This document shows, piece after piece, positions 25,897-32,621 of a stretch of 64,000 nt of DNA. Source of the stretch: Anaerolineae bacterium (GTDB lineage Bacteria > Chloroflexota > Anaerolineae > 4572-78 > J111); assembly GCA_023151115.1 (NCBI GenBank), contig JAKLJP010000032.1, positions 3,227-67,226 on the forward strand. Reading direction: 5' to 3'. Numbering within the stretch: the first letter of the stretch is position 1; each line of letters starts with the position of its first letter. The position numbers and the translations under genes were made by a program. Under the pieces are notes generated by a model. It saw only the letters and a program-made list of their open reading frames with translations. It was not told where the DNA came from and did not search any database.

Positions 25897-26928
25897 CTCT
25901 CCCCCAACCACTTCTATTTCCAATTCCAACTTGACTCCAAATTTCGACTCAACCGTTATCTGGGCCGTTTCAATCAAGCTCAATACCTCTGTTGCTGTGG
26001 CCCCGCCCAGGTTTTGAAAGAAATTAGCGTGAAGGGGTGAAATCCGGGCCTGGCCGATTTTGTACCCTTTCAACCCCGCCGCTTCGATCAAACGGCCAGC
26101 ATAATCCCCCGGCGGATTTTTGAACATGCTGCCAATCGTCGCGCCGGGCGGCTGGCTGGCCTTGCGCCGCCGGTTGAACTCATCCATCCGGGCTTTGATT
26201 TCTGTCACCGAAGCAGGAGTTAGGGATAACTCTGCTCGGAGAACGATCCAGCCTTCCCCACGACCGGGGACCGAGGACCGAAGACCGAGATTTTCTGACC
26301 CCTGACCCCTGACTTCTGACTTCTGATTACTCTTCAATCTCGACGTGCGGTAGCCATATTCAAACCATTCGACCGGCTGCCAGAGCCGCTCCCCGGTGAG
26401 GGTGAGCAGTTCGGCCCGGCTCAGGCTGTGAGCCATATCGCTGCCGTAAGCGCCGGCATTGTTAACTACGGCCCCGCCGATCGTGCCGGGGACGCCCACC
26501 GCCCATTCCAGCCCGCTCAAGCCGCGCCGGGCGCAGCGGCGAGCCAGGTTTGGCAGGACCGTTCCACTCTCAGCCACAATTTTAACCTTGCCCCCTTCTT
26601 CTGCTTTGAAGGGAGAGGACGGAATTTCCACGTTATTGGCCCGGTTCTCGATGACCAGGCCCCGAATGCCCGTATCTCTGATCAACAAGTTCGCCCCGCC
26701 GCCGAGCATGAACACCGGCACATGGTACTGCCGGGCCAGGGTGACGGCGGTCACCAGTTCGTTAACGCTTTCCACCGCCAGCCATATTTCCGCCGGACCG
26801 CCCAGCCGGAGCGTGGTATGTCCGGCCAGTAATTCATTCTGGCAAGGCCGGTCGCCAAAATGCGCCGTCAACACCTCCAAAAACGTTGAACGTTCAACGT
26901 TAGACTCAGGCGGCAGGGTGGATTTCAT
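25882..26928 (-). CDS. murB: UDP-N-acetylenolpyruvoylglucosamine reductase
   Basis: 348 residues. FAD enzyme reducing the enolpyruvyl group to give UDP-MurNAc. FAD-binding 'TTLRLGGPAEIWLAV' and 'FMLGGGANLLIRDTG'; 'LEWAVGVPGTIGGAVVNNAG'; catalytic Ser region 'PPGATIGSMFKNP'; final 'ISPLHANFF'. Two oddities: between 'YGYRTSRLK' and 'WIVLRAELSL' there is an extra ~27 residues encoded by heptad repeats (26262-26329), and the N-terminal NVERST comes from a 20-bp palindrome. The frame stays open. Its first 23 bp overlap the upstream 85-codon ORF. Confidence 0.95.
   Translation of the reverse strand: MKSTLPPESNVERSTFLEVLTAHFGDRPCQNELLAGHTTLRLGGPAEIWLAVESVNELVTAVTLARQYHVPVFMLGGGANLLIRDTGIRGLVIENRANNVEIPSSPFKAEEGGKVKIVAESGTVLPNLARRCARRGLSGLEWAVGVPGTIGGAVVNNAGAYGSDMAHSLSRAELLTLTGERLWQPVEWFEYGYRTSRLKSNQKSEVRGQGSENLGLRSSVPGRGEGWIVLRAELSLTPASVTEIKARMDEFNRRRKASQPPGATIGSMFKNPPGDYAGRLIEAAGLKGYKIGQARISPLHANFFQNLGGATATEVLSLIETAQITVESKFGVKLELEIEVVGGEEIGD
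26262..26329. repeat. Heptad element inside murB, in frame
   Basis: Four units GACCGGG, GACCGAG, GACCGAA, GACCGAG (26262-26289), spacer ATTTT, then five units CTGACCC, CTGACCC, CTGACTT, CTGACTT, CTGATTA (26295-26329). Encodes an insertion in a loop of MurB with no counterpart in ordinary family members. Confidence 0.88.
26882..26901. repeat. 20-bp perfect palindrome in the murB 5' end
   Basis: AACGTTGAACGTTCAACGTT is identical to its reverse complement; it encodes NVERST of the MurB N-terminus. Related AACGTTCAA words occur at the murD start spacer (34080-34100) and at the murF stop (35540-35560, encoding NVER). Confidence 0.75.
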
Positions 26929-27163
26929 CCAATTCTTGCAGCTCGCTCATAATGCGAGAAATCATAGCCTGCCGGGCCGCTTTGGCCGCCGTCAAGGCCC
27001 GGAAACGGGCTGCTTCCGCTCGCTCGGCGGGAGTCAGAGGAGGCAGAGGCGTGGTGCGTGGTGCGTGATGCGTGATACGTGAAGCGTGATTGTCGGCAGC
27101 GTTACTGTTAGACAATGTTTGTTTTTTTTGATTTTTGACTAATTTAAGTTTTGTTTCAGCCAT
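26906..27163 (-). CDS. Small Ala/Lys-rich protein upstream of murB
   Basis: 85 residues, family not recognised. ATG 27163 has a good ribosome site (TAGGAG, 5 nt spacing), which supports translation. The N-terminus is Lys-rich; the middle (NHASRITHHAPRTTPLP) is encoded by a heptad tract; the C-terminus is a predicted alpha-helix (ERAEAARFRALTAAKAARQA ... SELQELDEI). Overlaps murB by 23 bp, so it may act in coupling murB translation. Could be a cytoplasmic helical protein or a partly spurious ORF. Confidence 0.5.
   Translation of the reverse strand: MAETKLKLVKNQKKQTLSNSNAADNHASRITHHAPRTTPLPPLTPAERAEAARFRALTAAKAARQAMISRIMSELQELDEIHPAA
27049..27090. repeat. Heptad tract inside the small ORF
   Basis: Six 7-nt units GCGTGGT, GCGTGGT, GCGTGAT, GCGTGAT, ACGTGAA, GCGTGAT, read on the minus strand as the ITHHAPRTT segment. 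Confidence 0.85.
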
Positions 27164-27184
27164 GGTTACTCCTAAGAAAAAAAG

Positions 27185-27345
27185 ATGCGATGATGCGTGA
27201 GGCGAGGAGGCAGAAGATTCTTCGCGTCCTCGTGTCCTCGCCTCCTCGCCTCATTTTCATCATTGGTGGCGTACCCCAAGTTCATAAACACTCCTTACCC
27301 CCTACTCCCTACTCCTTACTTCCTACTCCCAACTCTGCCAACACC
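27185..27345. repeat. Compound repeat spacer at the murC end
   Basis: Left half: GATGATGCGTGAGGCGAGGAGG facing CCTCGCCTCCTCGCCTC (27187-27252), 8-nt words. Right half: CCCTACT / CCTTACT / TCCTACT heptads (27300-27336) that encode the C-terminus (GVGSKE) and stop of MurC. Confidence 0.7.
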
Positions 27346-28703
27346 CTCTCGCCAATCAAATAACCATCACCCGCCCCCAGGGTAATCAGCACCGCCGGGG
27401 GGGTGAGATGTGCCGCCAGGTAATCGGCGGCTTCGGCCAACCCGCCCAGATAACGGGCGTCGGGGTGGCGCATGCGGGCCAGAATATCGCTGCTTTTGAC
27501 CAGACCCATGTCGGTTTCGCGGGAGGCAAAGATATCGGTGATGATGACGTGGTCGGCGTCGGCAAAGGCGTGAGCAAAATCGTCGAGCAGGGCCAGGGTG
27601 CGGCTAAAGGTATGCGGTTGAAACGCCGCCCATATCGGGCGACCGGCAAAGCGAACGCGGGCGGCGGCCAGAGTCGCTTTGATTTCGGTGGGATGATGGG
27701 CGTAATCATCAATAATGGTGATACCGTTGACTTCGCCTTTTAATTCAAACCTGCGCCCTGCCCCCGTAAAGTGACCGGCAATCTCCGCCGCCTGGGCCAG
27801 TTCGACGCCGCAGCGTTCGGCGGCAATTAAGACAGCCAGAGTGTTGCTGACATTGTGCAAGCCGGGGAGGGAGAGGGAGACGGAAATGAAGGATGAAGGA
27901 TGAGGGATGAAGGATGAAGGATGAATCTGTTTGACCTTAAAATCGTGGCCGCCGCGGGCGTTGGGTTGGATGTCCACCGCTTGCCAGTCGTTTTCGGGGT
28001 GGAGGCCGTAAGTGGTAGTGGAGGCAGCGGCCTGGGTCAGCACGTGACGCGCGCCAGGGTCGTCGCCGCAGCCGATGACCAACCCGTGAGGCGGGACCAA
28101 GCGCACAAAATCCTCAAAGGCGCGGGTCAAAATTTGGGGCGAAGCAAACATATCAGGGTGATCCCATTCCACATTCGTTACCACAGCCACCTCGGGCCGC
28201 AGCCCCAAAAACATATAATCGTACTCGTCGGCCTCGATTACAAAGGCGTCGCCTTGGCCGGCGGCAGCGCCGGTATCCAGCTGCGGGATGAAGCCGCCGA
28301 TAATAAAAGTAGGCTCCAGCCCGGCATGGTGCAAGATAAAAGCGATCAGGGCCGTCGTGGTGGTTTTGCCGTGCGTTCCGGCCACGGCCACCCCGACTTT
28401 GCCGGCCATCATCCGGCCCAGCCACTCGGCTCGTTTGACCACCGCCAGGCCGCGCCGTTTAGCTTCAACCAGTTCGGGATTATCGGCCGGAATGGCCGAG
28501 GAGATGATGACCGTATCGAGCGAGTCGGGCAGGTTTTCAGCCCGGTGGCCGATGAAAATTGTCGCGCCCAATTGGGCCAGCCGCTCGGTAGCCGGAGAGG
28601 CCTGCCGGTCAGAGCCGGTCACTTGATAGCCTTGTTGTAAAAGTACGGTGGCAATGGAGGATACCCCCGCGCCGCCAATGCCGATGAGATGAATATTTGA
28701 CAT
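27309..28703 (-). CDS. murC: UDP-N-acetylmuramate--L-alanine ligase
   Basis: 464 residues. Mur ligase adding L-Ala to UDP-MurNAc. N-terminal 'IHLIGIGGAGVSSIATVL' UDP-binding fold, P-loop AGTHGKTTTT, 'EADEYDYMFLGLRPEVAVVT', C-terminal 'IIDDYAHHPTEIKATL' and 'QPHTFSRT'. Between 'DFKVKQ' and 'SVSLSLPGLHNVSN' sits an extra ~15-residue peptide made of the 7-residue unit HPSSFIP, encoded by five heptads (27891-27925). C-terminal GVGSKE and stop also come from a repeat. Upstream neighbours in transcription order are the tandem membrane paralogues and murG. Confidence 0.96.
   Translation of the reverse strand: MSNIHLIGIGGAGVSSIATVLLQQGYQVTGSDRQASPATERLAQLGATIFIGHRAENLPDSLDTVIISSAIPADNPELVEAKRRGLAVVKRAEWLGRMMAGKVGVAVAGTHGKTTTTALIAFILHHAGLEPTFIIGGFIPQLDTGAAAGQGDAFVIEADEYDYMFLGLRPEVAVVTNVEWDHPDMFASPQILTRAFEDFVRLVPPHGLVIGCGDDPGARHVLTQAAASTTTYGLHPENDWQAVDIQPNARGGHDFKVKQIHPSSFIPHPSSFISVSLSLPGLHNVSNTLAVLIAAERCGVELAQAAEIAGHFTGAGRRFELKGEVNGITIIDDYAHHPTEIKATLAAARVRFAGRPIWAAFQPHTFSRTLALLDDFAHAFADADHVIITDIFASRETDMGLVKSSDILARMRHPDARYLGGLAEAADYLAAHLTPPAVLITLGAGDGYLIGERVLAELGVGSKE
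27891..27925. repeat. Heptad tract inside murC, in frame
   Basis: Five 7-nt units GGATGAA, GGATGAG, GGATGAA, GGATGAA, GGATGAA; on the minus strand they encode the repeated HPSSFIP peptide. Confidence 0.9.
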
Positions 28704-28773
28704 GGCCTAAAAATAATCAATTCTTAATCATCAAAGCTACTTAAACAGTTTATCAATAACCTCTTCCACGTTC

Positions 28774-29520
28774 TTAGGTTTTTTGGCCGGGGGGAGGCGC
28801 GCTGTAAAACGGCGGTAATTTTTTGGAATTAATCCTGGTGCCGCCTTCCTTATTCTTTTCGATAACGACTCTGGTCGTAAAAGCCGCAATCGCCAGCAAA
28901 ACACCACCTCCAATGACCAGCCACGGGATAGCGCTATCCAGCAAGGTCACACTCGGTAAATTAGTGGCCTGGAGGGTAATTGTCGAACTGGCCGAGCCAA
29001 AGGCGCTTGCTCCAACCATGGTTATTTCGTCAGTTTGAGGCGTTTGGCCAGGCAGAGCGCGGCCATCCAGGTATTCTCTGACCAGGTTGAGGACTAGGAA
29101 ACCGTTCAATCCACCCATGAGCGCTCCCAAAAAAGCGCCCAGGGCTGTCGGCTTGTTGTTAAAGCTGTACCGGCCAATCAGCGTCGAAGCTGCTACGACC
29201 ACAAGCAAAATAATAACCCATACGCCCGGATTGGTGGCGCTAATTTGAGGCGTACCACTGGCGGCGCTGATACCTAAAAAAGTTTCGAGTGTATCGCTAA
29301 TCAAGGCTTGCAACGAGGCCGGGATGATTTCCCAAATTGTACTGATGAGACCGTTTAATCCATCAATCAAACCAAGCGCCAAATCCGGCTGTTGCAGCAA
29401 AAAAACCAATATCGCCAAAAAAGCGGTGGTAACAGCTTCTTTCCACCAGCCTCGGGCGAGTCCAGACCAAGCGAAGAAACCGATTACCAGACAGGTGACC
29501 AGCGCCCAATTAATAACCAT
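28774..29520 (-). CDS. Membrane protein in the dcw cluster, paralogue 2
   Basis: 248 residues. Helix 1 (about 5-22), a GWWKEA motif, helix 2 (TAFLAILVFLL), helix 3 near 100, helix 4 region GGLNGFLVLNLVREYLDGR, a Ser/Thr-rich segment ending TNLPSVTLLDS, a last helix (about 195-215) and a basic tail. Layout recalls CvpA-type proteins, but I do not recognise the family. Clearly homologous to the next upstream gene: shared GWWKEA, LVREYLDGR.LPG, EITM, LQAT.LPS.T.LDS. Start ATG 29520 preceded by AAGGTAAGAAGCT. Its place between murC and murG suggests an envelope-biogenesis role, an inference only. Confidence 0.7.
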   Translation of the reverse strand: MVINWALVTCLVIGFFAWSGLARGWWKEAVTTAFLAILVFLLQQPDLALGLIDGLNGLISTIWEIIPASLQALISDTLETFLGISAASGTPQISATNPGVWVIILLVVVAASTLIGRYSFNNKPTALGAFLGALMGGLNGFLVLNLVREYLDGRALPGQTPQTDEITMVGASAFGSASSTITLQATNLPSVTLLDSAIPWLVIGGGVLLAIAAFTTRVVIEKNKEGGTRINSKKLPPFYSAPPPGQKT

Positions 29521-29596
29521 AGCTTCTTACCTTAAATATCCACTCATTTCGACATAATTTTGCCAAGATAGTAATTACACCTTTTTTGAGTCATCG

Positions 29597-30379
29597 TCAT
29601 TTTTTCTCAAGTGGAACATAATCAACTCTTTTATAGCCAAAGGGTGGTTTATATTCTATCTTTCTAAATTTATCTTTATCGGTCTTAATATCAATCCGGT
29701 TTTTGAATACAGCCAACAAAAACAACAGACCGATTAAAATAATAATCCAGGGCAAAAAACTGTCTAAAACGGTAAAACTGGGCAATTGGGTTGCCTGTAA
29801 AGTGACTCCCGATGAAGCAGTTCCAACCGAACCGCCGCCGGCCATGGTTATTTCTGACGGCAGTGAACTGCCGCCGCCCGGCAAGTTTCGTCCATCCAGG
29901 TATTCCCTGACCAGATTGATAACCAGTAAGCCATTGAACCCTCCAATCAATCCGCCCAATATGCTTCCCTGCGGGGTCACCATATAAGCTGTCCCTTTGG
30001 GCTTATCAATCCGATTGGGCAGTGTGGCCCAGCCAATCAGGGTGGCCACGGCCACAAATACAATGAGCAGAACCAACCAAGTTTGTCCGCTGGTGGCGTC
30101 GGCCTGAATCACACCGCCGGCGCCGCTAATCCCCAACGCCGTTTCAAAGAAATCCGTCAAAAATATGCGGATAGAGTCGGGTAAAACTCCCCAAATAAAG
30201 GTCAGAAAACGGTTGAACAGGTCAACCAAAGCTTCGGCAACACCTGGCACTCTTAACAAGAAAACCAGAATTGCCAGAAACAAAGTAATAATGGCCTCTT
30301 TCCACCACCCTTTGAGGAACCCGGAGAGGGCAAAAAGACCGACTACCAGGTATGTTATGAGGGTCCAATTAATTTCCAC
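29597..30379 (-). CDS. Membrane protein in the dcw cluster, paralogue 1
   Basis: 260 residues, same architecture as the downstream paralogue: short N-terminus, helix with GWWKEA, FLAILVFLLRVPG, a central helix (about 105-125), GGFNGLLVINLVREYLDGR, Gly/Ser-rich linker with EITMAGG, LQATQLPSFTVLDSFLPW, final helix and a Lys-rich cytoplasmic tail ending LEKK. GTG 30379 is chosen because GGAGGTG lies 7 nt upstream, inside the 3' end of murG; it overlaps murG by 11 bp. Tandem duplication of an unrecognised envelope protein inside the division cluster. Confidence 0.7.
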   Translation of the reverse strand: MEINWTLITYLVVGLFALSGFLKGWWKEAIITLFLAILVFLLRVPGVAEALVDLFNRFLTFIWGVLPDSIRIFLTDFFETALGISGAGGVIQADATSGQTWLVLLIVFVAVATLIGWATLPNRIDKPKGTAYMVTPQGSILGGLIGGFNGLLVINLVREYLDGRNLPGGGSSLPSEITMAGGGSVGTASSGVTLQATQLPSFTVLDSFLPWIIILIGLLFLLAVFKNRIDIKTDKDKFRKIEYKPPFGYKRVDYVPLEKK

Positions 30380-31496
30380 GGTCTCCCACCTCCACAATTA
30401 CTTCAGCCAAACGAGCCGCCGCTTCCGGTTGAGTCAGGCTGGCGCTGGCGCGGCTCATGGCCTCAAGTTTTTCCTTATTACTAAGCAATTCCATCACCAT
30501 CCCCTTGAGTTTGTGGCTCAAATCTTCATCCTTGACGACCACCGCCGCTCCTTGCCGAGCCAAATAGTCGGCGTTGAGCCGTTGATGCGCCCCGGCGTAG
30601 GGATACGGCGCTAAAATGGCGGGCAGCCCTGCCGCCGGAAATTCGCCCAGCACACTGGCCCCGGCCCGCGAAATGACCAGATCGGCGGCCAAAAGGGCCG
30701 TGACCATCTCTTCGTGCAGATAGGCCGACACCCGGTAACGAATCTGCCACTCCGGCGACAACTCGGCCCGGCGAGCCAATACCCAGGCTTCGTCCAGCGT
30801 CCCGGTCACGTGGACAACCTGGCAGAGCGGCAGAAAATCGGCCAAACAATCCGCCACCGCCTGATTGATGCTGCGCGCCCCGCGGCTGCCGCCAAAGACC
30901 ATCAGCACCGGCAGGTCGTCGCGCAACCCTAATTGGCGGCGGGCGGCGGCTTTGACCTCCCCCCGCCCCCCTCCTTTCAAGGAGGGGGAGAAGAATTCAT
31001 CTCGGACCGGGTAGCCGGTCACGACGGTCAGGCCGGGTTTGAAAAACTGCTGCGCTTCCGGCGCTGTTACCGCCACCCGTTGGGCAAAGCGGGCCAGAAA
31101 CTTGATGGCCAGGCCCGGCTCGATATCGGGTAGATAAATTACAACTGGCACTCCCGCCCGCCGCGCTGCCAGCGTGACCGGCACGCAGACGTACCCGCCG
31201 GTTACAAATAAGACGTCGGGGCGAAAGTGGTCAATAATCCGGCGGCTTTGGCGATAACCCTGAGCCAGCGCCCACAAGCCCCGTCCCACCGCCACCGGGT
31301 TTTTGCCACGCAGCCCTAGCGCCGCAATTGCTTCAAATGTTAAGCCGGCCCGTTCCACCAAAGCCTGTTCCATGCCGCCTTTACTACCCAGCCATAAAAT
31401 TTCCAGATCAGCGCGCAACTGCTTTAGCTTTGGCGCGACGGCCAGGGCCGGGTAAACGTGGCCCCCGGTTCCGCCGCCGGAGATGATCAACCTCAC
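30369..31496 (-). CDS. murG: UDP-GlcNAc--lipid I N-acetylglucosaminyltransferase
   Basis: 375 residues. GT28 enzyme making lipid II at the inner membrane. N-terminal G-loop LIISGGGTGGHVYPALAVA, 'FVTGGYVCVPVTLAARRAGV', second G-loop 'LMVFGGSRGARSINQAV', and UDP-GlcNAc site 'SRAGASVLGEFPAAGLPAIL'. GTG 31496 with GAGGAG upstream is chosen; a longer frame to 31598 lies within ftsW. The first 89 bp overlap the end of ftsW. An in-frame peptide SLKGGGRGE (after 'VRDEFFSP') is encoded by a palindrome at 30967-30988. Confidence 0.95.
   Translation of the reverse strand: MRLIISGGGTGGHVYPALAVAPKLKQLRADLEILWLGSKGGMEQALVERAGLTFEAIAALGLRGKNPVAVGRGLWALAQGYRQSRRIIDHFRPDVLFVTGGYVCVPVTLAARRAGVPVVIYLPDIEPGLAIKFLARFAQRVAVTAPEAQQFFKPGLTVVTGYPVRDEFFSPSLKGGGRGEVKAAARRQLGLRDDLPVLMVFGGSRGARSINQAVADCLADFLPLCQVVHVTGTLDEAWVLARRAELSPEWQIRYRVSAYLHEEMVTALLAADLVISRAGASVLGEFPAAGLPAILAPYPYAGAHQRLNADYLARQGAAVVVKDEDLSHKLKGMVMELLSNKEKLEAMSRASASLTQPEAAARLAEVIVEVGDRGN
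30967..30988. repeat. Short palindrome inside murG
   Basis: CCCCCTCCTT (30967-30976), loop TC, AAGGAGGGGG (30979-30988); encodes the SLKGGGRG insertion of MurG. Confidence 0.8.
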
Positions 31497-32616
31497 GGCG
31501 CTCCTCTTTTTCTTGCGGGTCTTCCGGCATGGTTCGGCGCGACACGGCCAACAGCAGCCCCACACTGGCCATTGTGACCACCAGCGATGAGCCGCCAAAA
31601 CTGATAAAGGGCAGGGTCACGCCGGTGAAAGGGATACTGGCTGTCACCACTCCCACGTTGACAATGGCCTGAAAAATAAGGCTGCAGGTAATCCCGGAAG
31701 CCAGCACCCGGCCAAATGAGTCTGGGGCCAGCATGGCCACCCGAAAACCTCGATAAGCCAGAAAGGCAAACAGCCCCAACACCGCCAGCGACCCCACCAA
31801 TCCCAGCTCTTCGCCCAAAATGGCAAAAATGCCGTCGGTGTGCGAAGCGGGGATATAACCAAACTTCTGGCGGCTGGCTCCTAACCCCAACCCGGTCAAC
31901 CCGCCCGACCCCAAGGCAATCAAAATTTGGCGAATCTGGTAGCCGCTGTCCAGTGGGTCGGCGTTAAGCGGGTCCAAAAAAGTGGCCACGCGGGTCAAAC
32001 GATAGGCTGATTGGGCCGTCAAAAAGGCAATGGTGCCCCCGCCCAAAATGCCACTGGCAATGATTTGCCATAAATTGCCGCCGGCAATAAAAAACATGGC
32101 AATGGCTGTCATGGCAATCAAGACCGCCGTACTCAAACTGCGCTGTAACACAATCAGGCCGGTAATCATCCCCAGCAAAATGGCAAAGGGGATGAGGCCG
32201 TAACTGACCTTGCGAATTTGCTCGCCTTTGGACGAGAGCCAATCGGCAATATAAATGATAATGGCCAGTTTACTGAGCTCCGACGGCTGGATGGAGCCAT
32301 TGAGCAGCCAGCGTTGCCCGCCAAAGCGCTCCTGCCCCACCAGCAGCACCACCCCCAGCAAAAGCAAAGTAAAGGTCATCAGCAAAATCGAGAAGCGCCG
32401 CCAGGTGTGGTATTCCACCCGGGCAAAGATAATCATCACCAGCAGCCCGACCCCCATCCACAACAGTTGACGAATGAAATAGTAGGTGGGTTGATCGTAC
32501 AACTGATAGCCCAGGGCAAAGGTGGCGCTGTAGATCATCATCAAGCCAATGATGAGCAGGGCGGCGATGGTGATAATTAATAGATAATCGTATTTGTGCG
32601 ACTCGTCGGTTTTCAT
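31408..32616 (-). CDS. ftsW: SEDS-family cell-wall polymerase FtsW
   Basis: 402 residues, about ten transmembrane helices. SEDS features: 'GQERFGGQRWLLNGSIQPSEL' loop, 'GGLTGLGLGASRQKFGYIPA' and 'HTDGIFAILGEELGLVGSL', then 'GVVTASIPFTGVTLPFISFG'. Peptidoglycan glycosyltransferase that works with the class B PBP encoded upstream in the operon. The C-terminal ~30 residues form a highly basic tail (DHLRRRNRGPRLPGPGRRAK) encoded by the region that overlaps murG in another frame. 5 bp after murD. Confidence 0.93.
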   Translation of the reverse strand: MKTDESHKYDYLLIITIAALLIIGLMMIYSATFALGYQLYDQPTYYFIRQLLWMGVGLLVMIIFARVEYHTWRRFSILLMTFTLLLLGVVLLVGQERFGGQRWLLNGSIQPSELSKLAIIIYIADWLSSKGEQIRKVSYGLIPFAILLGMITGLIVLQRSLSTAVLIAMTAIAMFFIAGGNLWQIIASGILGGGTIAFLTAQSAYRLTRVATFLDPLNADPLDSGYQIRQILIALGSGGLTGLGLGASRQKFGYIPASHTDGIFAILGEELGLVGSLAVLGLFAFLAYRGFRVAMLAPDSFGRVLASGITCSLIFQAIVNVGVVTASIPFTGVTLPFISFGGSSLVVTMASVGLLLAVSRRTMPEDPQEKEERREVDHLRRRNRGPRLPGPGRRAKAKAVAR

Positions 32617-32621
32617 GACTT

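Noticed and set aside
31497..31598. N-terminal extension of murG
   Set aside because: Lies within ftsW, reads as Trp/Cys/Arg-rich noise, and GTG 31496 has a clear ribosome site directly before the conserved G-loop.
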